NCBI GenBank assembly: GCA_963974055.1 | Contig: CAXBCP010000004.1 | Location: forward strand, 124,001 to 188,000 | Length of the DNA: 64,000 nucleotides | DNA from: CAXBCP01 sp963974055 | Lineage (GTDB): Bacteria > Pseudomonadota > Alphaproteobacteria > MPNO01 > UBA830 | Direction of reading: 5' to 3' | In this document: positions 50,386 through 59,249 of the stretch, piece by piece | Position numbering within the stretch: the stretch's first letter is position 1 | How the letters are laid out: the number at the start of each line of letters is the position of its first letter | Translations under genes and position numbers: made by a program | The notes under the pieces: model-generated | Told to the model about the DNA's origin: nothing | Database searches by the model: none | Seen by the model: the letters and a program-made list of their open reading frames with translations, nothing else

Positions 50386-51229
50386 CCACATCGGGCGATA
50401 TGTACGGATAGTCCGTACCGAACAGGATACGCGATGTATCCGCAACTGACGTCAGACCCGCCAGCGGCACCGGGTCGCCCGATAGCGCCGTGTCGAACCA
50501 GAACCGTTTGATATAGGCCAGCGCGCCGTCGGGATACTTGTCCTGGAACGGGGTCGATTTGTCGAAGACCGATACCCGGTGGGCAAGGAACGGCAGCGTT
50601 CCCCCCGAATGGGACAGAATGAACCGGATATCGGGATACCGTTCCATCACCCCCTGGAAAATGAGATTGACCGCCACCCGCGTGGTTTCGAACGGGTAGT
50701 CGATCAGCATGCGCGGGATATCCCAGCCATCGGCCTCCGTGCCGGGCGGATAGCAGGGGTGGATAAAGACAACGGCTTTCCGGCGGTTCAGCTCCGCATA
50801 AAGCGGCTCGAATGCCGGGTGGCCGATATATTTGTCGTCGACGCTGGTCAGCAGGGTAATGCCGTCGAGCTTCAGATCGTCGAGCACGCGTTCGGTTTCC
50901 GCCAGGGCCGCGTCCATATCGGGCAGCGGCAGGAACGCAAACCCGCCGAACCGCCCGGGATAATCGGCGGCGAGGGAAGCCAGAAAATCGTTGCATTGCC
51001 GCGCCAGCGCCTTGGTCTGGCCGATATCGCCGAACCAGATGCCGGGGGATGTAAACGACAGCACGCTTGTCGCGATGCCCTCGGTTTCCATCACCGCCAG
51101 GCTGTGCGCCGGCGTCCATTCCGGAAAACCGCGATAGGCGGACCCGGTAATGCCCGCGCCGCGCTGCGCCTCGATATAGAATTCCGGCAATACGTGGTGA
51201 TGTACGTCGATCCGTCCTGTCGCGGTCAT
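50276..51229 (-). CDS. Amidohydrolase family 2 protein, ACMSD-like
   Basis: The 317-residue product is close in pattern to the one encoded at 31565. Ligands: HxH in RIDVHHHVLPEFY (residues 9-11), a histidine in VVFIHPCYPPGTE, a histidine in FILSHSGGTLPFLAHR and the aspartate in ILFGTDYPYISPD. Both proteins keep SxxSxTSPGIWFGD and LPLPDMDAALAE-like blocks, so they are probably paralogues. The ATG at 51229 is the start that begins the fold (MTATGRIDVHHH). It overlaps the LOV gene tail to tail and diverges from another amidohydrolase at 51341. Confidence 0.84.
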   Translation of the reverse strand: MTATGRIDVHHHVLPEFYIEAQRGAGITGSAYRGFPEWTPAHSLAVMETEGIATSVLSFTSPGIWFGDIGQTKALARQCNDFLASLAADYPGRFGGFAFLPLPDMDAALAETERVLDDLKLDGITLLTSVDDKYIGHPAFEPLYAELNRRKAVVFIHPCYPPGTEADGWDIPRMLIDYPFETTRVAVNLIFQGVMERYPDIRFILSHSGGTLPFLAHRVSVFDKSTPFQDKYPDGALAYIKRFWFDTALSGDPVPLAGLTSVADTSRILFGTDYPYISPDVVTDETNGFDAWDGLSDPARAAVNRDNAEALFPRFAG

Positions 51230-51340
51230 GGCGGTGCCTTTTATCTGTTTGTTCGTTAGGGCGGACTTTAGCGGTCGCTCGGCTATCCCGTCGAGAGCGT
51301 CGATCTGGTATCGTTCGTATGCAAACAAGGAGAAGAAAAA

Positions 51341-52309
51341 ATGCCGACAGCCAGCGGGATCGAAATCATTGCCCTCGAAGAGCACTACTGGGACAAGGTG
51401 ATTACCGACACCTTTACCGGGCGTAATTCAACCCGGCGCGGGGCGCTGCTCGACCGGCTCTACGACGTCGGCGAATTGCGGCTGAAGGAGATGGACGCCG
51501 CCGGGGTCGATATCCAGGTGCTCAGCCACGGCGCCCCGTCGGGCCAGCGGCTCGACGCCGAAACCGGCCCCGGCATCGCCCGCAAGGCGAACGACAATCT
51601 GCATGCCACCGTCCAGGCCAATCCGGGCCGTTTTGCGGCATTCGCCGCCCTTGCGACCGCGCACCCGGAATCGGCGGCGGACGAACTGGAGCGCTGTGTC
51701 CTGGATCTCGGCTTCAAGGGCGCGATGATCCACGGGCTGACCAACGGCAAGTTCTGCGACGGCCGGGAATTCTGGCCGATCTACGCCCGGGCCGAGGCGC
51801 TGGACGTGCCGATCTATCTCCATCCCGGCTATCCGCACCCCGATGTGGTCGCGGTTTATTACGAGGATTATCTGGCCGATTTTCCGGCCCTGGCGACGGC
51901 GGGGTGGGGGTATACGGTGGAAACCGCGACCCAGGCGATCCGCATGGTGCTGTCCGGCGTGTTCGATGCCCATCCCGGCCTGCAGATGATTCTCGGCCAT
52001 ATGGGCGAAACCCTGCCGTTCCTGCTGTGGCGGGTGAACCAGGCGCTGTCGCGGGTCGAAAACGCGCAGACACGGTCGTTCCGCGAGATTTTCGAATCCC
52101 ACTTCCACGTCACGACCAGCGGCAATTTCTCGAACCCTGCGCTGCTCTGCACGGTGCAGGAAATGGGGGTCGACCGGATCATGTTTTCGATCGACTACCC
52201 GTTCGTCGAAAACCGGCCCGGCACCGACTGGGCCGAACAGATTTCGCTGTGCCGCGAGGACCGCGAGAAGATCCTCAACGGAAACGTGCGGAAGCTGCTG
52301 AAACTCTGA
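51341..52309 (+). CDS. Gamma-resorcylate/5-carboxyvanillate decarboxylase-type amidohydrolase
   Basis: The 322-residue product opens with IIALEEHYWDKVI. The E-x-H start in place of HxH, the histidine in PIYLHPGYPHPD, GHMGETLPFLLWRVNQALSR and the aspartate in IMFSIDYPFVENRPG are the pattern of manganese-type aromatic acid decarboxylases (gamma-resorcylate and LigW groups), which remove a carboxyl from hydroxybenzoates without a cofactor. GGAG precedes the ATG. It is followed after 20 bases by an acyl-CoA ligase, suggesting an aromatic acid pathway. It shares the promoter region with the divergent amidohydrolase. Confidence 0.84.
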   Translation: MPTASGIEIIALEEHYWDKVITDTFTGRNSTRRGALLDRLYDVGELRLKEMDAAGVDIQVLSHGAPSGQRLDAETGPGIARKANDNLHATVQANPGRFAAFAALATAHPESAADELERCVLDLGFKGAMIHGLTNGKFCDGREFWPIYARAEALDVPIYLHPGYPHPDVVAVYYEDYLADFPALATAGWGYTVETATQAIRMVLSGVFDAHPGLQMILGHMGETLPFLLWRVNQALSRVENAQTRSFREIFESHFHVTTSGNFSNPALLCTVQEMGVDRIMFSIDYPFVENRPGTDWAEQISLCREDREKILNGNVRKLLKL

Positions 52310-52329
52310 CGACCGGAAACGGAGGGAAG

Positions 52330-53883
52330 ATGAACGGTAACGAGACCAATCTCGGATATTTCAACCGCCAGGCCGCGCAGGATCACGGCGACCGGGTCGC
52401 CATCGTCGATCTGTCCGGCCCCGACCCCGTCAATGTCTCCCATGCGATGCTGGACGACCGCATGGACAGGGTGGCGGCCGCCCTTCAGGGGTTCGGTCTC
52501 GAACCCGGCGACCGGCTGCTGCTTGCAACCGGAAACCGCTTCGAGTTCATTGAGGTTTTCTTCGGCGCGATGCGGGCGGGGATCGTGCCGATCCCGCTCA
52601 ATCACAAGCTCGGCGCCGACACCATCCGTTTCGTCATCCGGGACGCGGATGCCCGCGCCGCAATCGTCGTTCCCGGGTGTCATCCCGATATCACAGACAT
52701 CGTCGAAGACGCAGGGTTGTCGCCGCGTATTTCCATCGGTATGCCCCGCGACGGCTGGGGCGCCTATGAAGACGTCCTGTCCGCCGCCGATCCGGACGCT
52801 GTCATTCCGCCTGAGATCGCGCCCCGGCAGACCGCCTTTCTGCCCTACACGTCGGGCTCGACCGGGGTGCCGAAAGGCGTTCTGCTGCCCCATGACGGCA
52901 TGCTGTGGGGCATACGGGCGGCGCAGAAATACTGGCCCCAGTCGCCCGGCGACCGGGCGCTTATCGCGGGTCCCCTGTTTCACAAGAATGCCATGCGGGT
53001 ATCGGTAAAGCCGATGCTGCGGGTCGGCGGCTCGGTCGTTATCCTGCCCCGGTTCGAGCCGAAAATGTTCCTGCAGGCGCTGGCCGGATACGAATGTACC
53101 CATGCGGGCGGCGTGCCGGCGATGTACCGGATGGTGCTTGCCGAGCGGGATCTTCTGGCGTCGCTCAGCTTTCCGCATCTGAAGAGCCTCGAAATGGGAT
53201 CCGCCGTCGTCGGCGCCGACCTCATCGATGCCGTCGAAACCGCCTTCGACACGCCGGTGATCGAGGCCTACGGCCTGACCGAGGGCGGCGGGCCGCTGCG
53301 GGAAGCGACCGACCATTCGCCCGCGCCGCGCGGAAGCTGCGGCCGGGTCGCGCCCGAGGTCGAGGTGAAACTGGTCGGTGCGGACGGAGACGCGCATCCG
53401 ACCGACGGCGAACTCTGGGTCCGCTCGCCTGCCGTGCTGACCGGGTATAACAACCGGCCCGAGCTGAACGACGAACGCCTGATCGACGGGTTCCTGCGCA
53501 CCGGCGATATCTTCCGGCGGGACGAGCAGGGCTACTTTTATTTCATGGGCCGCACCGACGACCAGTTTTCCTGCGGCGGGGAAAACATCAATCCGAAGGA
53601 AGTGGAACTTCTTCTCGTCCAGCATCCCGATGTCATCGACGCGGTGGTCGCCCCGATCGCGCACGAGGTAAAGGGGCTTTCCCCTGCCGCGCTGGTCACG
53701 GTCAGGGCGCAGCCCGGCCCCGGCGAAGAGGCGATCAAGCGGTTCACGATCGAAAACGGGCCGGCCTATGCCCATCCGCGCCGGGTGTTCGTCGTAAACC
53801 AGATGCCGTTCAACGGCGCCGGGAAGATCGACCGGGCGCTTGCCCTGGCGGAAATCGAATCCCGCATCGCCGCCGGCGAATAG
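52330..53883 (+). CDS. AMP-binding acyl-CoA ligase
   Basis: The 517-residue product is an adenylate-forming CoA ligase with TSGSTGVPKGVLLPHDG near residue 177, YGLTEGGGPL near 315, FLRTGDIFRRDEQGYFYFMG near 390, and the C-terminal lysine in PFNGAGKIDRA near 500. The C-terminal motif (GRTDDQFSCGGENINPKEVE) is typical of medium-chain or aryl-CoA ligases. ATG at 52330 follows GGAGGG. It lies behind the decarboxylase-type amidohydrolase on the same strand and would take a carboxylic acid of that pathway. It is the second of two unrelated ligases in the window. Confidence 0.87.
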   Translation: MNGNETNLGYFNRQAAQDHGDRVAIVDLSGPDPVNVSHAMLDDRMDRVAAALQGFGLEPGDRLLLATGNRFEFIEVFFGAMRAGIVPIPLNHKLGADTIRFVIRDADARAAIVVPGCHPDITDIVEDAGLSPRISIGMPRDGWGAYEDVLSAADPDAVIPPEIAPRQTAFLPYTSGSTGVPKGVLLPHDGMLWGIRAAQKYWPQSPGDRALIAGPLFHKNAMRVSVKPMLRVGGSVVILPRFEPKMFLQALAGYECTHAGGVPAMYRMVLAERDLLASLSFPHLKSLEMGSAVVGADLIDAVETAFDTPVIEAYGLTEGGGPLREATDHSPAPRGSCGRVAPEVEVKLVGADGDAHPTDGELWVRSPAVLTGYNNRPELNDERLIDGFLRTGDIFRRDEQGYFYFMGRTDDQFSCGGENINPKEVELLLVQHPDVIDAVVAPIAHEVKGLSPAALVTVRAQPGPGEEAIKRFTIENGPAYAHPRRVFVVNQMPFNGAGKIDRALALAEIESRIAAGE

Positions 53884-53895
53884 ACCGGCCCCGGT

Positions 53896-54873
53896 TCAGG
53901 GGGTCACGACGATCTTGCCGAAAAAGCCGCGGTCTTCCAGAAGCGTTTCCGCCTCCCCCAGCTTTTGGAGCGGAAACCTGTGGCTGATCACAGGTGCGAT
54001 CTCGCCGGACGCCGCGTAGGCGACGGATTTGGCGACGTCTTCCTGGGAATAGGAATTCGACCCGAGGATATCGAGTTCGCGGACCCAGAGGAACCGCAGG
54101 TCGGTCTGCGGATCGTGCCCGGCCGTCGCGCCGCAGGTCAGCACCCGGCCGCCGGGGCGGGCGGCCCGGAACGACGGCACCCATGTGTCGCCGCCGGTGA
54201 AGTTCACGATCACGTCGCAGCCTTTCTTGCCGGATATCTGCCAGGCGGCCCGGCTGAAATCCTCCTCGGCGTAATTGATGACGTGATCGGCGCCAAGCTC
54301 AAGCAACCGGTCGCATTTTTCGGCGCTGCCCGCCGCCGCGATCACGGTCGCGCCGATCATTTTGCCGAATTGCAGACTGGCGAGGCCGACCCCGCCGCTC
54401 GCGCCGAGGACGAGCATGGTTTCTCCCGCCTGCAGCCGCCCGCGGGCGAACAGCATGCGGTGGGCCGTGCCGTAATTGATCGGAATGGCGGCGGCGACGT
54501 CGAACGAAACGTTATCGGGCAGCGCGACCAGGTTGACGGCCGGGACGCAGACAAGTTCCGCCAGCCCGCCGATCAGTTCCTCGCCGATCATCCCGTGATC
54601 GGTTTGCGGGTTCATCGTGACCCGGTCGCCGATATTCCAGCCGTCAACGCCTTCGCCGAGCCGGTCGACGGCGCCGGCGATATCGCCGCCGGATATGAAC
54701 GGCATCGGCACCGGGAAGCCGGGCATGCCGCGGCGAACGAAAATGTCGAGATGATTGAGACCGCAGGCGGCGACGCGCACGATCACCTCGCCGGGGCCCG
54801 GCGCCGGATCGTCCCAGTCGCGATAGACGATATTTTCGACACCGCCCTGTTGTTCAATCACAGCCGCTTTCAT
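53896..54873 (-). CDS. Zinc-free MDR alcohol dehydrogenase/quinone oxidoreductase
   Basis: The 325-residue product is a medium-chain dehydrogenase/reductase. The N-terminal VIVRVAACGLNHLDIFVRRG and the Rossmann block LVLGASGGVGLASLQFGKMI near residue 152 are clear, and a variable region (MNPQTDHGMIGEELIGGLAE) replaces the usual structural zinc loop. It converges with the ligase gene, 12 bases between stops, and is transcribed after the M20 peptidase gene, 29 bases between. Substrate unknown, probably an enal, enone or quinone. Confidence 0.85.
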   Translation of the reverse strand: MKAAVIEQQGGVENIVYRDWDDPAPGPGEVIVRVAACGLNHLDIFVRRGMPGFPVPMPFISGGDIAGAVDRLGEGVDGWNIGDRVTMNPQTDHGMIGEELIGGLAELVCVPAVNLVALPDNVSFDVAAAIPINYGTAHRMLFARGRLQAGETMLVLGASGGVGLASLQFGKMIGATVIAAAGSAEKCDRLLELGADHVINYAEEDFSRAAWQISGKKGCDVIVNFTGGDTWVPSFRAARPGGRVLTCGATAGHDPQTDLRFLWVRELDILGSNSYSQEDVAKSVAYAASGEIAPVISHRFPLQKLGEAETLLEDRGFFGKIVVTP

Positions 54874-54902
54874 TTCCGAATCCTTTTCTAGCCCAACGCG
54901 TT

Positions 54903-56057
54903 CTAGCCCAACGCGCGGGCGATCAGCGCGCGATAGACCCGCGCCATGTCGACCATGTCCGATATCCGCACGTGCTCTTCTTCCGAATGGAACTGGTCGA
55001 TTTCGCCGGGCCCGAGCATGACGGACTCGATCCCGCGATGCCCGAAATATCCGGCATCGAGCGCAAAATTACAGGTCACCGTGTCGGCATCGCCAAGACC
55101 GGCATCCCTGTAAGCGTCCCGCAGCAGCGTCATCAGCGCGCCGCTATCGTCGATATCGTTGGGATACATGAACGGGCCGCGCGCGCAGCGGACGGTCCAT
55201 GGCCCGCCGGACGGCAGCGCCGCGCGGATGGTCTCGAAGGCGGCATCCGGGTCCTCGCCGGGCAACAGGCGGCGGTCGAAGGTCATCCGGACCGTATCCT
55301 GCAGCGTGTGGGTCGCGTCCGGACCGCTCCGGATCGCGGTCGGCGTCAGGGTTGCGGGGCCGAATTGGGGGCTCGCGGCGACGCCGAGGTCGAGCGTTTT
55401 CAGGGCGTTGAGACAGTGACGCGCGCCGTCAATGGCGTCGATGCCGGCCGATGGCGTGCTCGAATGCGCCGACCTGCCCCCGACCGTGACGTCGATGTCG
55501 AGACGGCCCTTGTTGCCGGCCCCGATCCGGTTGTCCGTGCCGAGGCAGATAACGGCGAAATCCGGAGGCGCCTCGAGCGTGCCGCCGACGGACTCGATGG
55601 CCGTGTGGCGCCCGGTTTCTCCCGCCGACAGGACCGTGAACAGGACCCGTCCCCGCAAACCGTCGCGATGGGCCTGCGCCACGGCGCCGAGCGCCGCGGT
55701 CATTGCCGTTTTCTGTTCCGCCACGCCGCGCCCGCGCACCGCGGGTCCGCCGGGGGTGTCGATGACGGTCGCCGAAAACGGATTCGTCATCCGCGCCGCC
55801 GGGTGGGTCATCGCGTAGGTCGCAAACAGGATCGATCGTTCCGCCGCTGCCGGGCCGAGTTCCAGAACGAGGTTGCCCATCGCATCGTAACGGCCGGGAC
55901 CGAGCCCCAGCTTTTCGATTTCCGGGGCCACGCAATCGGTGATGAAGGCTTTTACCCGCGGGTCGTCTTCCTGAAGGCCGGTCTGTTCGCTCGGATGCCG
56001 GACCAGACGCTGCAGCAGCGGGACGAGCGTTCGTTCGGAAATTAGGTTTTCGGCCAT
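54903..56057 (-). CDS. M20-family amidohydrolase with a divergent metal site
   Basis: The 384-residue product has the M20 fold (ArgE/DapE/CPG2 group), including a dimerisation lid near 180-290 (VTVGGRSAHSSTPSAGIDAI). The expected metal residues are changed: the HxD block is ATYAMTHPAARM, the GrG-x-D block is GRGVAEQK (Asp to Glu) and the EE catalytic pair is LSAGETGRH. A late histidine is kept in IDQFHSEEEHV. It may use a different metal arrangement or be a binding protein. The sequence suggests a consistent subgroup rather than decay, since the blocks themselves are well formed. Confidence 0.8.
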   Translation of the reverse strand: MAENLISERTLVPLLQRLVRHPSEQTGLQEDDPRVKAFITDCVAPEIEKLGLGPGRYDAMGNLVLELGPAAAERSILFATYAMTHPAARMTNPFSATVIDTPGGPAVRGRGVAEQKTAMTAALGAVAQAHRDGLRGRVLFTVLSAGETGRHTAIESVGGTLEAPPDFAVICLGTDNRIGAGNKGRLDIDVTVGGRSAHSSTPSAGIDAIDGARHCLNALKTLDLGVAASPQFGPATLTPTAIRSGPDATHTLQDTVRMTFDRRLLPGEDPDAAFETIRAALPSGGPWTVRCARGPFMYPNDIDDSGALMTLLRDAYRDAGLGDADTVTCNFALDAGYFGHRGIESVMLGPGEIDQFHSEEEHVRISDMVDMARVYRALIARALG

Positions 56058-56231
56058 GCCGGCAGGCTTTGTCCCCGGATTATGTGCCGAACACTATATC
56101 CTGCGGGTCCGGGGCGAACAAATCCCGCCATGCCGCGAAAAAACCGTCTGGCCGCGCTTGCAAAAATCTGTCCGGTCGAACACTCTCGCCGCCCGGATCG
56201 AAAGGCACCGGCAAGCAATCAGGGGAGACTT

Positions 56232-56699
56232 ATGCTTACGCTCGAAAAATCCAACGCCATTATCGAAGCAATCCTGAAAAAGGGGCGCGAGATGAACCTG
56301 CGGCCGCTCTGCGTTGTCGTGACCGACATCGGCTCGAAAATCCGCGCCGCCCAGCGCGAGGACGGCTGTTCCCAGGCGCGTATCGAGATGGCGCAGGGCA
56401 AGGCGGTCGCGTCGCTGGCGCTCGGCAGGTCGTCCGCTTTCGTGCGCGAGCGTCAGAAAATGGGGCCGGAATTCGTCGCCCAGGTCCAGAATTTCGTCGA
56501 TCACAAGATGTTCATGGTCGGCGGCGGCGAACTGATCCGCGACGACGAGGGCAATATTCTCGGCGCGGTCGGCGTTACCGGCGCCACCGAAGAACAGGAC
56601 GAGGAACTCGTCGCGTTCGGTATTCGGGCTGCGGGTTACAAAACCGACCAGGACCTCGGGCATCTCGGCGCGGCGATCCGGACGGAATGGCAGCCCTGA
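56232..56699 (+). CDS. GlcG/HbpS-family (DUF336) protein
   Basis: The 155-residue product is a haem-degrading/binding-like protein of the GlcG/HbpS fold, often found beside transport or catabolic genes for hydroxyacids. The pattern LRPLCVVVTDIGSKIRAAQR, FMVGGGELIRDDEGNILGAV and GVTGATEEQDEELVAFGI is typical. ATG at 56232 follows GGGGAG. It is followed after 97 bases by an ABC importer operon on the same strand and could be a cytoplasmic accessory or ligand-binding partner. Confidence 0.82.
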   Translation: MLTLEKSNAIIEAILKKGREMNLRPLCVVVTDIGSKIRAAQREDGCSQARIEMAQGKAVASLALGRSSAFVRERQKMGPEFVAQVQNFVDHKMFMVGGGELIRDDEGNILGAVGVTGATEEQDEELVAFGIRAAGYKTDQDLGHLGAAIRTEWQP

Positions 56700-56796
56700 C
56701 CGCTTCTGGCGGACCGCCGTCCGTTGACCCCTGCGGCGTTTGCTGCGTAGGGTTCGCCTAATAAAAGAAAAACAGGCGGAGGGAGCGGCAGGCGGA

Positions 56797-57591
56797 ATGG
56801 CCTATATCGAAATCGAAGGTGTGAGCAAGGTCTACCAGGCCGATACGCCCGACCCGATCATTGCGTGCGACCGTGTCGATCTGGATATCGAACGCGACAG
56901 CATCGTGACCATCGTCGGCCCCAGCGGGTGTGGCAAGAGCACCCTGCTGCACATGATCGGGGGATTTATCACGCCGTCGTCCGGGGAAATCCGGTTCGGC
57001 GGCGAGCAGATCGTCGAGCCCGGTCCCGACCGGGGGGTCGTGTTTCAGCATTTCGCCCTGTTCCCGTGGATGACCGTGCGCGGCAATGTCGAATACGGCC
57101 TTGCGGAAAAGCGCATGCCAAAGGCGCAGCGGCGCGAGGTGTCGCAGCACTATATCGACATGGTCAAGCTGACGGGCTTTGAGGATTCCTATCCGAACCG
57201 GCTGTCCGGCGGCATGCAGCAGCGCGTCGCCCTGGCGCGGATGCTGGCCTGCGATCCCGACACGCTGCTGATGGACGAGCCGTTCGGCGCGCTCGACGCG
57301 CAGACGCGGATGATCATGCAGGAAGAACTCCGCGAGATATGCCGGGCATCGAAGAAAACCGTTCTTTTCGTCACCCATGACGTGCGGGAAGCGGTTTTTC
57401 TCGGCGAACGGGTGGTCGTGATGACGGCGCGCCCGGGCCGTATAAAGGCGGTGCTCGACATCGACCTGGCCGATGACGCGCCGCGGCTCGCGGTCGATGA
57501 AAAGGCCGACGAAATCTGGGATATCCTGCGCGACGAGGTCATCAAGGCGGTCGTGCCCGGCGCGAGCTACAGTGAACGGGCGGCCGGATGA
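56797..57591 (+). CDS. ABC transporter ATP-binding protein, nitrate/sulfonate/taurine type
   Basis: The 264-residue product powers the importer encoded downstream. Walker A GPSGCGKSTLLHMIGGF near residues 45-60, the Q-loop GVVFQHFALFPWM, the signature NRLSGGMQQRVALARMLACD near 142 and the Walker B DTLLMDEPFGALDAQTRM match the SsuB/TauB group. ATG at 56797 follows GGCGGA; an in-frame start at 56740 adds 19 unlikely residues. The stop overlaps the permease start by ATGA. Confidence 0.9.
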   Translation: MAYIEIEGVSKVYQADTPDPIIACDRVDLDIERDSIVTIVGPSGCGKSTLLHMIGGFITPSSGEIRFGGEQIVEPGPDRGVVFQHFALFPWMTVRGNVEYGLAEKRMPKAQRREVSQHYIDMVKLTGFEDSYPNRLSGGMQQRVALARMLACDPDTLLMDEPFGALDAQTRMIMQEELREICRASKKTVLFVTHDVREAVFLGERVVVMTARPGRIKAVLDIDLADDAPRLAVDEKADEIWDILRDEVIKAVVPGASYSERAAG

Positions 57592-58334
57592 CCGCTGTCC
57601 GGTTCTACATCCCGCTGTTTCTGATCGTCGCTTTCTGGCAGATGGCGGCGATGGTGGGGATGGTGGACGTGGAACTTCTGCCGTCGCCGCTGGCGATCGG
57701 CAACGGGCTGGCGCATCTGGCCACGGCGGGCGACCTGATGCTGCATGTCGGCGTATCGGTCTATCGTCAGATGGCCGGGCTGATTCTCGCGGCGATCATC
57801 GGCGTCAGCCTCGGGATCGGCATGGCGCATGTCGCCTGGGTACGCGACGTGTTCGAACCGATCGTGCGTCTCACCTATCCGCTCCCGAAATCGGCGCTTA
57901 TCCCGCTGCTGATCCTGTGGTTCGGGATCGGCCATAATTCGAAGATCTTCGCCGTGTTTCTCGGCTGCCTGCTGCCGGTGGTGGTCAGCTCGTTCAACGG
58001 CACCCGCGGCGTCAACACGCAGCTTGTCTGGTCGGCGCGCAGCCTGGGGACGCGCGGGATACGGCTGTTGTGGAAAATCTATTTCCAGGCGGCGTTGCCC
58101 GAAATTCTGTCCGGCCTGCGTATCGCCCTGGCGCTGTCCTATACGCTGCTGGTCAGTTCCGAATTTCTGATTGCGCGCGCCGGGCTCGGTTTCCTGATCC
58201 AGAGTCTCGGCGAAGCGGGGGATTACCCCGGGATGTTCGCGGGCATTCTGATCGTCGCCCTGATCGGTTTCACGGCCGACCGCCTCTATGTAAAATGGAT
58301 GAACTGGATGCTCCGATGGCAGGAACAGGCGTAG
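57588..58334 (+). CDS. ABC transporter permease (SsuC/TauC-like), first
   Basis: The 248-residue inner-membrane protein has about six hydrophobic segments and the BPD_transp_1 EAA-type loop in LVWSARSLGTRGIRLLWKIY near residues 145-164. The DVFEPIVRLTYPLPKSALIP stretch (near residue 85) is typical of the nitrate/taurine group. It begins inside the ATPase stop (ATGA at 57588-57591) and overlaps the next permease gene by 19 bases, so the three are tightly coupled. Confidence 0.88.
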   Translation: MTAVRFYIPLFLIVAFWQMAAMVGMVDVELLPSPLAIGNGLAHLATAGDLMLHVGVSVYRQMAGLILAAIIGVSLGIGMAHVAWVRDVFEPIVRLTYPLPKSALIPLLILWFGIGHNSKIFAVFLGCLLPVVVSSFNGTRGVNTQLVWSARSLGTRGIRLLWKIYFQAALPEILSGLRIALALSYTLLVSSEFLIARAGLGFLIQSLGEAGDYPGMFAGILIVALIGFTADRLYVKWMNWMLRWQEQA

Positions 58335-59134
58335 CCGCCGCGCCGCGGCAGACGGGCAGTCTGTGGTCGCGGCTGCCGGGTTTTATCCGGCGGTCGGTTT
58401 CCATCGTCGTGCTGCTGCTGACCTGGGAAGGCGTCGCGCAGGCGGGGTGGGTGGATCCCTTCCTGCTGCCCGGTCTCAGCGACGTGCTGCGCCGCGGATA
58501 CGAAGAGGTCGGCAGCGCCGGGCTGGTCTATCTGACCGGGCTTACGCTTTACCGCACGTTGTTTGCCTTTGTGCTCGCGTCGATCATCGGTGTTTCCATC
58601 GGGGTGGCGATGTCGGTTTCGAAAACCACGCGCTGGTTCTGCGATCCGCTTGTGTCCTTCATGTTTCCGATTCCAAAGATCGCGCTTCTGCCGATATTCG
58701 TTCTGTGGTTCGGCGTGTTCGACGTGTCGAAGATCACGATGACCACGGTGGCCTGCATTGTCCCGATCATCAGCGCCACGCATCTCGGCACGCGGAATAT
58801 CGACAAGTACCTGATCTGGTCGGCCCGCGCCCTCGGAACGAGCCAGCGCAAGATGTTCTGGAAAATCGTTGTGCCGGCGGCATTGCCCGCCATCCTGACG
58901 GGATTGCAGATCGCGTTTCCGATCACGCTTATCGTGTCGATCGTGTGCGAAATGCTGACCGGCGGACAGGGGCTCGGCGGTTACATGATCTACGCCGCGC
59001 GTTTCGGGGAATCCGACAAGGTGTTTCTCGGAATCTTTTTCACGGCGCTGATCGGCTATGTGCTTATCGAAGGCTTCGCCTGGCTCCGCCGCAGGCTTCT
59101 GGTATGGCACACGGAGACGTCGGGTGCGGTCTGA
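58316..59134 (+). CDS. ABC transporter permease (SsuC/TauC-like), second
   Basis: The 272-residue inner-membrane protein is a second, different permease of the same importer, with the EAA-type loop LIWSARALGTSQRKMFWKIV near residues 163-182 and the CDPLVSFMFPIPKIALLPIF block near residue 105. Two distinct permease genes mean a heterodimeric channel, unlike the homodimer usual in SsuC/TauC systems. The ATG at 58316 overlaps the previous gene by 19 bases. Confidence 0.87.
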   Translation: MAGTGVAAAPRQTGSLWSRLPGFIRRSVSIVVLLLTWEGVAQAGWVDPFLLPGLSDVLRRGYEEVGSAGLVYLTGLTLYRTLFAFVLASIIGVSIGVAMSVSKTTRWFCDPLVSFMFPIPKIALLPIFVLWFGVFDVSKITMTTVACIVPIISATHLGTRNIDKYLIWSARALGTSQRKMFWKIVVPAALPAILTGLQIAFPITLIVSIVCEMLTGGQGLGGYMIYAARFGESDKVFLGIFFTALIGYVLIEGFAWLRRRLLVWHTETSGAV

Positions 59135-59249
59135 CGGGCAATCGGCAGACAAGACCGATATCGCGGACCGGGATAACCGATGCGAATACGAACGACCACG
59201 TCACCAACGACCGGAACTATCGTCGTAATCCGATAAAGGGAGGAAACCA

